Origin: Marivivens donghaensis
GTDB taxonomy: Bacteria; Pseudomonadota; Alphaproteobacteria; Rhodobacterales; Rhodobacteraceae
Length of the DNA: 64,000 bases
Direction of reading: 5' to 3'
NCBI RefSeq assembly: GCF_011806565.1
Contig: NZ_JAATOP010000001.1
Coordinates: forward strand, 496,001 to 560,000
Shown: positions 32,578 to 41,576 of the stretch, piece after piece
How the letters are laid out: each line of letters begins with the position of its first letter
Position numbering within the stretch: position 1 is the first letter of the stretch
Made by a program: the position numbers and the translations under genes
Notes under the pieces: generated by a model
What the model was told of the DNA's origin: nothing
Database searches by the model: none
The model's input: only the letters and a program-made list of their open reading frames with translations

Positions 32578-34848
32578 ATGGAAAAGTTCGGGAAAAGCCA
32601 GTCGGTCAAACGCGTCGAGGACGTGCGTTTCATCACGGGCGAAGGTCGCTATGTCGCGGACATTGTGCCTGAAAATGCGCTGCGTGCCTATTTCGTCCGT
32701 TCCCCCATCGCTCATGGCCGCTTGGTGTCTGTTAATCTGGACGACGTGCGCGAAATGGACGGTGTGCGAATGGCGATGAGCGCCGCCGATCTGGAAGCCG
32801 CAGGCGTGCGGCTCGATATGAAAGCGATCCTCGTCAAGAACAAGGACGGCAAGCGTGCGACCAAAACGCTGCGCCCGCTGATGGCGACTGACCGCGTGCG
32901 TCACGTCGGCGAAGCTATCGCTGTCATCGTTGCCGACACCTTCGAACAGGCCCGCGACGCAGGCGAGATGGCGGACTTCGATATCGAGGAACTACCGCCC
33001 CACATCGACCTGCGCGTAGGCGGCTCCGCCATCTACGAGGAAGTGCCCGACAACATCGCCTACGATTGGGCGATGGGCGACGCCGATGCGGTCGAACAGG
33101 CCATCGCGCAAGCCGCACATGTCATCCATACCTCGGTCCCCGATAACCGCATCATCGTTAATTCGATGGAGCCGCGCGGCGCCTATGCCGAGCCCGACGG
33201 CAACCGTATCCACCTTTGCGTCAACGGTCAGGGCGTGTGGTCGGCTCGTGATGACGTCGCCCGACACCTCAAGCTCGCCAAAGAAGACGTGCGCGTGACG
33301 ACCCCCGACGTCGGTGGCGGTTTCGGGATGAAAGCGATGGTTTATTGCGAGCCGATCATCGCCGCCTTCGCTGCGCGGACGCTGGGACAGGCGGTCGCGT
33401 GGATTCCCGACCGCAGCGAGTCGATGCTGTCTGACAACGCTGGCCGCGATCTGGTGACCGAAAGCACGCTGGCTTTCGACGAAAATTACAAGATCACGGC
33501 CTATAAAACGCGCACGCTGTCGAACCTCGGCGCCTATAACTCGCAGAACGGGCAGGTGATCCAGTCCGAGCTGTTCTCCAAGGTCGCGCCCGGCACCTAC
33601 GATTTCAGCGCGATCCACCTAGAGGCCAAGGGCATTTACACCAACACCACCCCCGTCGACGCCTATCGCGGTGCGGGTCGTCCGGAGGCGATCTTTGTCC
33701 TCGAACGGTCGATGGATGCTGCCGCGCGCGAACTGGGCATAGACCCTTGGGAGCTGCGCCGCCGCAATTTCATCAAGCCGAGCCAGTTTCCCTACACCTC
33801 TGCGACGGGAATGCCCTACGATGTTGGAGATTTCGACAAACTGCTGACCGAGGCCGAAAAGCAGACCGAAGGCTACGACCAGCGCCGCCGCGCGAGCGAG
33901 GCGAAGGGTTGCCTGCGCGGGATGGGGCTGGCGTATTACATTGAAAGCATCCTCGGCGAGCCGAGCGAAACCGCGAAGGTCGAATTCCTTTGGGACGGTT
34001 CGGTCAACATTTATGTCGGGACGCAGTCGAACGGGCAGGGGCACGAGACTGTCTATGCGCAGTTCCTGTCTGATCAGACCGGCATTCCCGCCGAGGACAT
34101 CACCGTCATGCAAGGTGACAGCGACCGCATCGCAACCGGCGGCGGCACCGGCGGGTCGCGCTCTGTAACCGTGCAGAACACCGCGACGCTGGCGACGGGC
34201 GAAACGATGATCACCCCGTTCTCTGCCTCCCTTCTGGAAAAAGAGGGCGGTGAGGTCACGTTCGACGACGAGCGTTTCCGGATTGAGAACTCGAACCTTT
34301 CCCCGTCGATGCAGGACGTGGCCCGCATGGCACGGGAGGATGGCCGCGAGGATCTGCTGTCCCATTCGGCGACGATCACCCTCGAAAACCGCAGCTTCCC
34401 GAACGGCTGTCACGTGGCCGAAGTCGAGGTCGATCCCGACACGGGCCAGCTACGTGTCGACCGCTACGTGGTGGTCGACGACTTCGGCAATCTCATCAAC
34501 CCGATGCTGGCCGAAGGGCAGGTCCACGGCGGTGTCGCGCAGGGCCTTGGTCAAGCGGTGATGGAACAGACGGTTTTCGACAAGGACGGCCAGCTCCTTT
34601 CCGGCAGCTTTATGGACTACGCCATGCCCCGCGCCTCGGATATGCCGTGGGTCAAATTTACCTCCGTCCCCGTGCCGTCGAAATACAATCCGATGGGCAT
34701 GAAGGGCTGCGGTGAGGCCGGAACCGTGGGCGCGCTGGCGGCTGTGACCAATGCCGTGATCGACGCGATTGGAACGGAAATTGCTATGCCATTAACGCCA
34801 TATCGCGTGTGGCGGGCACTTCAGGAGAAAGGCGTTGAAGCTCGGTAA
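32578..34848 (+). CDS. Xanthine-dehydrogenase-family molybdopterin-binding subunit (orphan)
   Basis: The roughly 756-aa large subunit begins MEKFGKSQSVKRVEDVRFITG, the usual opening of the CoxL-like group. It carries DVGGGFGMKAMVYCEP, AYRGAGRPEA and the catalytic glutamate motif KGCGEAGTVGALAAV near the C-terminus. Such subunits hydroxylate purines, aldehydes, CO or aromatics with a Mo cofactor, but normally need a 2Fe-2S and an FAD subunit; neither is adjacent. GGAGG precedes ATG 32578, so it is preferred over 32554. Its end overlaps the next gene by 14 bp. Substrate unknown. Confidence 0.85.
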   Translation: MEKFGKSQSVKRVEDVRFITGEGRYVADIVPENALRAYFVRSPIAHGRLVSVNLDDVREMDGVRMAMSAADLEAAGVRLDMKAILVKNKDGKRATKTLRPLMATDRVRHVGEAIAVIVADTFEQARDAGEMADFDIEELPPHIDLRVGGSAIYEEVPDNIAYDWAMGDADAVEQAIAQAAHVIHTSVPDNRIIVNSMEPRGAYAEPDGNRIHLCVNGQGVWSARDDVARHLKLAKEDVRVTTPDVGGGFGMKAMVYCEPIIAAFAARTLGQAVAWIPDRSESMLSDNAGRDLVTESTLAFDENYKITAYKTRTLSNLGAYNSQNGQVIQSELFSKVAPGTYDFSAIHLEAKGIYTNTTPVDAYRGAGRPEAIFVLERSMDAAARELGIDPWELRRRNFIKPSQFPYTSATGMPYDVGDFDKLLTEAEKQTEGYDQRRRASEAKGCLRGMGLAYYIESILGEPSETAKVEFLWDGSVNIYVGTQSNGQGHETVYAQFLSDQTGIPAEDITVMQGDSDRIATGGGTGGSRSVTVQNTATLATGETMITPFSASLLEKEGGEVTFDDERFRIENSNLSPSMQDVARMAREDGREDLLSHSATITLENRSFPNGCHVAEVEVDPDTGQLRVDRYVVVDDFGNLINPMLAEGQVHGGVAQGLGQAVMEQTVFDKDGQLLSGSFMDYAMPRASDMPWVKFTSVPVPSKYNPMGMKGCGEAGTVGALAAVTNAVIDAIGTEIAMPLTPYRVWRALQEKGVEAR

Positions 34849-35899
34849 CTGGATACTCCGGTTCTTTAACAAAGAGCCGCGCGTCGAAGAAAAAATCGTC
34901 CGGAAACGGGGTGCCGCGACGCATGTCATCATCCTCGATGGCACCAATTCGTCGCTGCGTCCGGAGGAAGAAACCAACGCGGGCCTCATCTACAAGCTGC
35001 TGCGCGAAAACGGCTATTCGGCCAATATGACGCTCTACTACGAGGCCGGTATCCAGTGGAAAGACTGGACCGAGACCTTCAGCGTCGTCGCTGGTCGCGG
35101 GATCAATCGGCAGATCAAACGGGCCTACGGTGCGCTCTGTTCCCGCTGGCGCGAAGGCGACGACATCGTGCTCATCGGGTTTTCGCGTGGAGCCTTCGCT
35201 GTCCGGTCCTTAGCCGGTGTCATCGACCGCGTCGGGCTTGTCCGAAGTCACCACGCCAATGAACGCAACATCCGGCAGGCGTATCGCTATTATTCTCAAG
35301 GTGCGGGCTCGCCCTATGCCAAGAAATTCAGCGAGCTGCACTGCACCCGCGACGTGACGATCAGCGCGCTGGGCTGCTTTGATACCGTCAAGTCACTTGG
35401 GCTGCGTGTTCCTCTGCTTTGGAAGCTTGAGGAGGAGCGCCACAGCTTCCACTCCGACGGCCTCGTTCCTGCGGTGAAGTCCGCTTTTCACGCGCTTGCC
35501 CTGCATGAAAACCGCGATGTCTTCGCGCCGGAAATCTGGAAAACGCCCGAAAACTGGACCGGCGTGATTGAACAGGCTTGGTTCCGGGGATCGCACGGTG
35601 ATGTTGGCGGTCACATCACGCCGTTCACGAGCGCCCGTCCGTTATCGAACATTCCGCTCGTCTGGATGCTGGAAAAACTGGGAAACCACGGCCTGCCTCT
35701 GCCTGCCGGTTGGCGTCAGCAGTTTCCTTGTGATCCCGATGCGCCGGAAGTTGGCCTCTGGGTCGGGTGGGGGAAGCTATTCCTGCTCCGCCACAAGCGC
35801 ATCGCCTGCACCGACCCGTCCGAGTTCATACACGAAACGGCGGAGTTGCCCCCGCCGCCACGTCATTGGTTCTTCGGTTTTCGAACGCGCAAGAGTTAG
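34835..35899 (+). CDS. DUF2235 alpha/beta-hydrolase-domain protein
   Basis: This 354-aa protein has the DUF2235 layout: VIILDGTNSS (about 31-40), then the nucleophile elbow GFSRGA (115-120, Ser117) and a late GSHGDVGG segment holding acid and base residues. DUF2235 occurs in type VI lipase effectors and in housekeeping hydrolases; no secretion genes are near. The TTG at 34835 is supported by AGGAGA seven bases upstream and gives a 14-bp overlap with the molybdenum enzyme gene, implying coupling. Its tail overlaps metF by four bases. Confidence 0.82.
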   Translation: MKLGNWILRFFNKEPRVEEKIVRKRGAATHVIILDGTNSSLRPEEETNAGLIYKLLRENGYSANMTLYYEAGIQWKDWTETFSVVAGRGINRQIKRAYGALCSRWREGDDIVLIGFSRGAFAVRSLAGVIDRVGLVRSHHANERNIRQAYRYYSQGAGSPYAKKFSELHCTRDVTISALGCFDTVKSLGLRVPLLWKLEEERHSFHSDGLVPAVKSAFHALALHENRDVFAPEIWKTPENWTGVIEQAWFRGSHGDVGGHITPFTSARPLSNIPLVWMLEKLGNHGLPLPAGWRQQFPCDPDAPEVGLWVGWGKLFLLRHKRIACTDPSEFIHETAELPPPPRHWFFGFRTRKS

Positions 35900-36762
35900 G
35901 CGACGTTCTCCAGCTGGACCTTCGGCGTGATGCCGAGCGCATGGCATACATCGCGGGTCAGTTCCGGCTTATTCAGCGTGTAGAAGTGCAGGTCTTCCAC
36001 GCCGCCCTGAAGCAGATCATCACAAAGCTCGGTCGCAAGCGCAGTTGCCAGCAGGTCGGTGCCGCCGTGCTTCGTCGCGGTCTCGAACGCATCGGCGACG
36101 ATGGTCGGGATGCTGGTTCCGCACATTGCCGCGAACTTGCGGGCGCCGTTCCAGTTTTCAATCGGCAGAATGCCCGGAATGATAGGGGCGTCGATGCCGG
36201 CCTTTTCGCAGGCGTCACGGAAGCGGAAGAATGTTTCGGCCTCAAAGAAGAACTGGGTGATCGCACTCGTCGCACCGGCATCAATCTTGCGCTTCAGCCA
36301 TTCGACGTCTGCGGTCGCGCTCGGCGACTCGGGATGCTGCTCGGGGTAGGCTCCGACGCGGATGTTGAACTTGCCGGTGTCGGCCAGCGCGCCGATCAGC
36401 TCGATCGACGACTGGAAACCGTCTTCGTTCGGCTGGAAACCGTTCGAGCCCTTGGGCGGATCGCCACGCAGCGCCACGATGTCGGTCACGCCAACGTCGG
36501 CATAACCCTGCGCGATCTGCATGGTCTCTTCGCGCGATGCGTCAACGCAGGTCAGGTGCGCCGCGACCCGCAGGCCAGAGGTTTTGTGGATTGTGCCCAC
36601 CGCATCGTGGGTCAGTTGGCGCGTCGTGCCGCCGGCACCGTAGGTCACCGACACGAAGGTCGGGTCCAGCGGCGACAGGACATTGACGCAATCCCACAGA
36701 CGGAAGGACGCTTCGAGCGTCTTCGGCGGGAAAAATTCAAACGAAACATTCGGACGTGTCAT
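35896..36762 (-). CDS. metF: 5,10-methylenetetrahydrofolate reductase
   Basis: The 288-aa FAD enzyme makes 5-methyl-THF for methionine synthesis. It begins MTRPNVSFEFFPPKT, continues FVSVTYGAGGTTR, VAHLTCVDAS, DIVALRGDPP, and has the family motif ITQFFFEAETF. ATG 36762 is preceded by AGGTGA, and longer frames reach into the metR promoter. It is divergent from a LysR-type gene, with MetR-like boxes in the 94-bp gap. Confidence 0.94.
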   Translation of the reverse strand: MTRPNVSFEFFPPKTLEASFRLWDCVNVLSPLDPTFVSVTYGAGGTTRQLTHDAVGTIHKTSGLRVAAHLTCVDASREETMQIAQGYADVGVTDIVALRGDPPKGSNGFQPNEDGFQSSIELIGALADTGKFNIRVGAYPEQHPESPSATADVEWLKRKIDAGATSAITQFFFEAETFFRFRDACEKAGIDAPIIPGILPIENWNGARKFAAMCGTSIPTIVADAFETATKHGGTDLLATALATELCDDLLQGGVEDLHFYTLNKPELTRDVCHALGITPKVQLENVA

Positions 36763-36810
36763 CGGGTCACCTGCAAATTCTGTTATCCTCTTGTCGTCGA
36801 AAAAAACGTG

Positions 36811-36854
36811 TGAGACAAATTCATAACTCTCACGACGATCATGAGGTTCCCTCA
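36811..36854. promoter_or_regulatory. MetR-like operator sites between metF and the LysR gene
   Basis: TGAG-ACAAA-TTCA (36811-36823) differs at one base from the MetR consensus TGAA-N5-TTCA. TGAG-GTTCC-CTCA (36842-36854), just before the regulator's ATG, is a second TGA-centred palindrome. A further GTGAGA/TCTCAC pair spans 36810-36833. Confidence 0.5.
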
Positions 36855-36856
36855 AC

Positions 36857-37762
36857 ATGCATATTGAAGTGCGGCACCTGCGAACCATCAAGGCGATCCA
36901 CGACACCGGCGGTCTCGCTCGGGCGGCGGACGTGCTGAACATCACGCAGTCGGCTTTGAGCCATCAGATCAAGGGGATCGAGGATCAGGCGGGCGTGGAA
37001 TTGTTCGTGCGGCGTTCGAAGCCGTTGAAACTGTCGGCGGCTGGGAAACGGATGCTCAAGGCGGCGGAGAGTATTCTGCCAATCCTATCCGATCTTGAGG
37101 CCGAGTTTGACGGGCTCAAAGACGGCAGCACGGGCCGTCTACACATTGCGCTCGAATGCCACGCGTGTTTTGAATGGCTACTGCCGGTGCTCGAACAGTT
37201 CCGCAAGGTCTGGCCCGATGTGGATGTCGATATCCGCTCTAGCCTTGCATTCGATGCGATGAGCGCTCTGCGCCGCGAGGAGGTGGACCTCGTCATCACG
37301 TCCGACCCGAATGCCGACGATGTGGCGGTTTTCAATCCGCTGTTCGACTATTCGCCGGTGTTCGTTTGTTCGTCGCAGAATCCGCTGGCAGAAAAGAGCT
37401 TTGTCACAGCGGATGATTTCGTCGACCAGACATTGTTCACCTATCCTGTCGACCGTCCGAAGCTCGACATCTTCAAAATGCTGCTGACCCCGAACCGGGT
37501 AGAGCCGGAAGCGGTGCGTCAGGTCGAACTGACTGCGGTCATTCTGATGCTGGTCGCGTCAAATCGCGGTGTCGCTGTGCTGCCCGATTGGGTCGTGCGG
37601 CAGGTCGGCAAAGCGGCCGAGCATGTGGTGCTTCCGATTACCAAGGGTGGACTGACCCGGCGGATGTATGCGGCAACGCGGGATACCGAAAATACGCTTC
37701 CCTATATGGCGCACTTCATTCGGCTGGCTCGGCAAGAGGCTGTGAAGCTGCAGCGAGCATAG
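36857..37762 (+). CDS. LysR-family regulator, probable MetR
   Basis: The 301-aa protein has a LysR winged helix (HLRTIKAIHDTGGLARAADV, then QSALSHQIKGIEDQ) and a periplasmic-binding-like effector domain (ALECHACFEWLLPVLEQFR). ECHACFEWL and the divergent position next to metF fit MetR, the homocysteine-responsive activator of methionine genes. Its 3' end overlaps the convergent GGDEF/EAL gene by 47 bp, an unusually long tail overlap. Confidence 0.85.
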   Translation: MHIEVRHLRTIKAIHDTGGLARAADVLNITQSALSHQIKGIEDQAGVELFVRRSKPLKLSAAGKRMLKAAESILPILSDLEAEFDGLKDGSTGRLHIALECHACFEWLLPVLEQFRKVWPDVDVDIRSSLAFDAMSALRREEVDLVITSDPNADDVAVFNPLFDYSPVFVCSSQNPLAEKSFVTADDFVDQTLFTYPVDRPKLDIFKMLLTPNRVEPEAVRQVELTAVILMLVASNRGVAVLPDWVVRQVGKAAEHVVLPITKGGLTRRMYAATRDTENTLPYMAHFIRLARQEAVKLQRA

Positions 37763-39701
37763 CTTTCTGGCGGGCAGCTTCGCGGGTTTCACTGAAAAGC
37801 CGGATGCGAATGTCCTCCAGCGGACGCGCTTTGCCGAAAAGATAGCCCTGCACGTAACGGCAGCCGAGTTCTTCGAGGTGGTCGGCCTGTTTGCGCGTCT
37901 CGACACCCTCGGCGATCACATCGACGCCAAGCCCTTCGGCAATATCGAGGAACCCGCGCACCAACACCTCGGCGGTCGGGTCGGTCACGAGGTCGGACAC
38001 GAAACTGGTGTCGATCTTCAGCTCGTCGAATTCAAGTTGGCGCAGGTGCTGGAAGGACGCGAAGCCGGTGCCGAAATCATCCAGCGACACGCGCAGGCCA
38101 GCGTTGCGGAAGTGGGCGATGCTCTCGCGGATCATGTCGGCGGAGCGCGCGATAAAGACGTCCTCTGTAATTTCCAAAGTAATGTGCTGCCGCGCCCTTG
38201 CATAGCGCCCGAGCAGCATATCGAGTTCCGAACGTCCTGACATGGTCGCCAGCGCGACCTCGGGAATGTTGATGGAGACTTGGCCTGGGTCAATGCCTTC
38301 AGAAAGTAGCCTTTCGACATCACTGAGGATTGCGGTCGTCATGTGGATCATGAAATCGCCGTGGAGGCCCATTTCATTGATCTCCGGAATAAAGAGGGCA
38401 GGGGCGAGCACGCCTTTCTCGGGATGAATCCAGCGGGCTAGCGCCTCGAAACCGATGCTGCGTCCTGTGCTGAGGTCGACCTTCGGCTGGTAGAACGGCA
38501 CGATCTGGCCCTGCGCCATTGCGCGAACGATGGAGGCGCGGTCTTCCAAAGTAGTGCGACGCTCGAACACCGATTTGTCGTAGAGGACCGCCCGCGATCC
38601 GGCGGCGTTTTTGGCGCGATACATCGCCTGGTCGGCAGCAGCACAGATCGCCTCGACCGTTTCGCCGGCGTAGGATGTCAGACCGACGCCGACGCTGGCG
38701 GTGACGTGGAGGTCTTTCTCTTCATAGTGAACCGGCTCGCTAACGGCGCGGCAGACGTATTGAGCCAAGCGCATCGCCGCCTGCTCGGATGCCACCGAGC
38801 GGAATGCCATTGCGAACTCGTCCCCACCCAGACGGGCCGCGATGCCAGTCGCACCGACCAGACCGCGGAGGCGTTCGGCAATGGCTTGGAGCACCTGATC
38901 GCCAGCTTCGTGGCTGTAGGTGTCGTTGATCGGCTTGAACCCGTCGAGGTCAATCAGAAAGACGCATACATCGGTCCCGATGCGCCTCGCGGTCAGCATG
39001 CGCGAAAGCTCCTCGTCGAATGCTCGGCGGTTCAGAAGACCGGTCAGCGGGTCGTGACGCGAAAGATGCTCGAGCGCGCGGAGGCGGGAGTTTGCTTCCT
39101 CCCGCGCGGCATTCAGCGCGCGCTGGGTGTCTTTCTGCTTATGGAGGGTCTCGTAGGTGTTGAAGATATAGACCACCATCATGCCGGTGGTGATCATCCA
39201 TTCGGTATCAGTCGACGGCAGAAACGCATTCCCAGCAGCCAGCCAGAAGACAAGGAAGGCAGCGCCGAAGGAGGGCGCCATCAGGCTCCAGTTATAGAAC
39301 GGCAGGGCCGCGAAGGTGTTGGTGATATGGACGAACACGCCGAAGAGCCACAGGAAACCTGCTAGCAACATGGCGGACGACGGCTCCGACGCTAGCAGAT
39401 AGGCGGGGGCGAGGTAGAACAGCACCGATGTGCAATTCATGGCCCAGACGGCGACCACAAAGCTGACGGACATTTCATCGTCGCGGTCGGGGAGTTGCCG
39501 CGCCACTGCCTGCGCACAGAATTCGTAGCCTACGATGGAAATCGACATGATGATGGGCGTCGACACATAGCCAAGCCACAGCAATATCAGCATCATCATC
39601 GCGGCCGAGGCGAGGCGCTTGGCTATGTCCCGCGTCGCGATGTGAACCGCAAAGCGGGTCTGGTATCTGATTTTGTCCAAACTCGTCGAAATCATCTGCA
39701 C
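37716..39701 (-). CDS. Membrane-bound GGDEF-EAL cyclic-di-GMP enzyme
   Basis: The 661-aa protein has about six N-terminal membrane segments (25-200), a coiled linker, a GGDEF domain with intact RLGGDEFAMAF, and an EAL domain with intact GFEALARWIHP, DDFGTGFASF and IAEGVETRKQ. Both synthase and phosphodiesterase sites look complete, so it may be bifunctional. No sensory domain beyond the membrane region is recognisable. It starts at GTG 39701 or ATG 39695; the ribosome site is unclear. Confidence 0.9.
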   Translation of the reverse strand: MQMISTSLDKIRYQTRFAVHIATRDIAKRLASAAMMMLILLWLGYVSTPIIMSISIVGYEFCAQAVARQLPDRDDEMSVSFVVAVWAMNCTSVLFYLAPAYLLASEPSSAMLLAGFLWLFGVFVHITNTFAALPFYNWSLMAPSFGAAFLVFWLAAGNAFLPSTDTEWMITTGMMVVYIFNTYETLHKQKDTQRALNAAREEANSRLRALEHLSRHDPLTGLLNRRAFDEELSRMLTARRIGTDVCVFLIDLDGFKPINDTYSHEAGDQVLQAIAERLRGLVGATGIAARLGGDEFAMAFRSVASEQAAMRLAQYVCRAVSEPVHYEEKDLHVTASVGVGLTSYAGETVEAICAAADQAMYRAKNAAGSRAVLYDKSVFERRTTLEDRASIVRAMAQGQIVPFYQPKVDLSTGRSIGFEALARWIHPEKGVLAPALFIPEINEMGLHGDFMIHMTTAILSDVERLLSEGIDPGQVSINIPEVALATMSGRSELDMLLGRYARARQHITLEITEDVFIARSADMIRESIAHFRNAGLRVSLDDFGTGFASFQHLRQLEFDELKIDTSFVSDLVTDPTAEVLVRGFLDIAEGLGVDVIAEGVETRKQADHLEELGCRYVQGYLFGKARPLEDIRIRLFSETREAARQKAMLAAASQPLAEPAE

Positions 39702-39845
39702 CCACCGACCCTTTCGGAAGTTCTAGGTGACAAAAGCGAATAAAAGGTTAATGCAGAGAAAATATGCTACAGCCCCTCCGCACGGCCTTGCCCGCGCGGA
39801 GATATTTTTCTATAGGCGCTGTCTTGACCGTGAACGGAGGCCCCG

Positions 39846-40643
39846 ATGGCTCAAAGTGCGAACATGAACGTGATGATCAAGACTGCCCGCAAGGTCGGTC
39901 GTGGATTGCTCAAGGACTTCACCGAAGTCGAGCAGCTTCAGGTCAGTTCCAAAGGTCCGGCGGACTTCGTGACCCGCGCCGACCGCCGCGCCGAAGAGAC
40001 CATCCGCGATGAGCTGATGGCGGCCCGTCCGTCCTACGGTTTCCTCGGTGAAGAGGGCGGCGAGATCGAGGGCGAAGACCCGACCCGCCGCTGGATCGTC
40101 GACCCGCTCGACGGCACCACCAACTTCCTCCACGGTCTGCCGCAATGGGCTGTTTCGATCGCGCTCGAACACAAGGGCCAGATCATCGCGGGCGTCGTCT
40201 ACGATCCCGTAAAGGACGAACTGTTCCACGCTGAAAAGGGCGGCGGTGCATGGATGAACGAAAGCCGTCTGCGCGTTTCGGCCCGCCACCGCATGATCGA
40301 TTGCATCTTCGCAACTGGCCTGCCGTTCGCCGGTAGCACCGACCTGCCGCAAACCCTCAAGGACCTGTCGCAGCTTCTGCCCGCGACCGCTGGTGTTCGC
40401 CGTTTTGGCGCCGCGTCGCTCGACCTGTGCTATGTCGCTGCCGGCCGCTTCGACGGCTTCTGGGAACGTCGTCTGAACGCATGGGACATCGCCGCCGGTC
40501 TGGTCATCGCGCGCGAAGCCGGCGCCTTCATCGAGCCGATCCGCACCGAGGCGAAGGACGTGTTCGAAGATCGCTCGCTCATCGTCGCAAACGAGGGCGT
40601 TTTCCCCGCTCTGGCAAAGGTCATCCGCAACGCGGCTGCCTGA
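39846..40643 (+). CDS. suhB: Inositol monophosphatase family protein (SuhB-like)
   Basis: This 265-aa Mg-dependent phosphatase has the metal motifs GEEGGEIEG, DPLDGTTNFLHGLPQW and AWDIAAGLVIAREAGA. It could dephosphorylate inositol-1-phosphate or act in RNA processing as SuhB does. The 144-bp gap before it contains GCGGAGATATTTTT (39796-39809), a motif similar to one after efp. A GGAGG ribosome site precedes the ATG. Confidence 0.9.
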   Translation: MAQSANMNVMIKTARKVGRGLLKDFTEVEQLQVSSKGPADFVTRADRRAEETIRDELMAARPSYGFLGEEGGEIEGEDPTRRWIVDPLDGTTNFLHGLPQWAVSIALEHKGQIIAGVVYDPVKDELFHAEKGGGAWMNESRLRVSARHRMIDCIFATGLPFAGSTDLPQTLKDLSQLLPATAGVRRFGAASLDLCYVAAGRFDGFWERRLNAWDIAAGLVIAREAGAFIEPIRTEAKDVFEDRSLIVANEGVFPALAKVIRNAAA

Positions 40644-40664
40644 TCACCCTCGGCAACGATTTTC

Positions 40665-40694
40665 AAAAGCGCGTCCGTTCGGGCGCGCTTTTTG
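40665..40694 (+). terminator. Rho-independent terminator after suhB
   Basis: AAAAGCGCG (40665-40673) pairs with CGCGCTTTT (40684-40692), followed by T residues. Confidence 0.75.
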
Positions 40695-40867
40695 CTTTGT
40701 AGGGCATGATCATCCTAATCAAAGATGAGAGAATGCCTAATTTGTGTGCGCGATGCGCAAGGTTCGGCACTTTTTCCGGTGATCACGGTAAGAACATTTG
40801 ACATAACGGCCATTCTGCAATTTCAGTCCCCGAAATCCAGAAAACCCCCAATCTCTCGGAGAATGTC

Positions 40868-41359
40868 GTGAACGATCGCGTGGCCGAACTTGATGCGTTT
40901 GACCGGAAAATTCTTGATATCGTTGCAGTCGAAGGGCGCATCAGTGTCACCGAACTTTCCCGCCGGATCGGCCTGTCGAAGTCACCGACGCAGGCGCGCC
41001 TGAAGCGCCTCGAAGATACGGGGATGATCCGCGGCTACCGCGCGCTGTTCGACCCGATCCGTTTGGGCCGCGATCACGTTGCCTTTGTCGAGGTCAAACT
41101 CACCGACACCCGCGAGGCCGCATTGGCGTCCTTCAACGAAGCGATTATGAAGATCCCCGAAATCGAACAATGCCACCTCATCGCGGGCCAGTTCGACTAT
41201 CTTCTGAAGGTGCGCACGTCGAGCATGACCGCCTATCGCCTCGTTCTGGCAGAGAAAATCTCGACCCTGCCGTTCCTTGCCAACACTTCGACCTACGTGG
41301 CGATGCAGGCGGTCAAGGAAGAAGGTGTGTCCGCCGCCGTCACCGAAGCAACCATCTAA
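40868..41359 (+). CDS. Lrp/AsnC-family transcriptional regulator
   Basis: The 163-aa regulator has an N-terminal helix-turn-helix (FDRKILDIVAVEGRISVTEL, RIGLSKSPTQARLKRLE) and a RAM domain (IPEIEQCHLIAGQFDYLLKV). The length and sequence resemble PutR-type proline regulators of alphaproteobacteria, but no putA gene is in the window. It starts at GTG 40868 behind CGGAGA. A TTGACA lies at 40798-40803 without a good -10 partner. Confidence 0.87.
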   Translation: MNDRVAELDAFDRKILDIVAVEGRISVTELSRRIGLSKSPTQARLKRLEDTGMIRGYRALFDPIRLGRDHVAFVEVKLTDTREAALASFNEAIMKIPEIEQCHLIAGQFDYLLKVRTSSMTAYRLVLAEKISTLPFLANTSTYVAMQAVKEEGVSAAVTEATI

Positions 41360-41424
41360 AAGCAGTAGAATTTTCGCGGTCTCCTCTTGGCGAATGCCGC
41401 CGAAGTTGATAGCCAATCCTCGGC

Positions 41425-41508
41425 GCCCGCGTGGTGGAATGGTAGACATCGGAGACTTAAAATCTCTTGGCTTAGGCCGTGCCGGTTCGAGTCCGGCCGC
41501 GGGTACCA
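41425..41508 (+). tRNA. tRNA-Leu (anticodon TAA)
   Basis: The 84-nt class II tRNA has acceptor GCCCGCG/CGCGGGT, a leucine-type D arm (TGGTGGAATGGTAGACA), anticodon loop CTTAAAA (TAA), a variable arm, and T arm GGTTCGAGTCC with encoded CCA. The pair 1-72 is G-U. No integration is seen here. Confidence 0.95.
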
Positions 41509-41576
41509 GCGCCTCTGTTTCGAGTTGAGCCTGCCTCGGATATCGGGATATTCCTGTAGTCAAACGAGGTCCGCGA

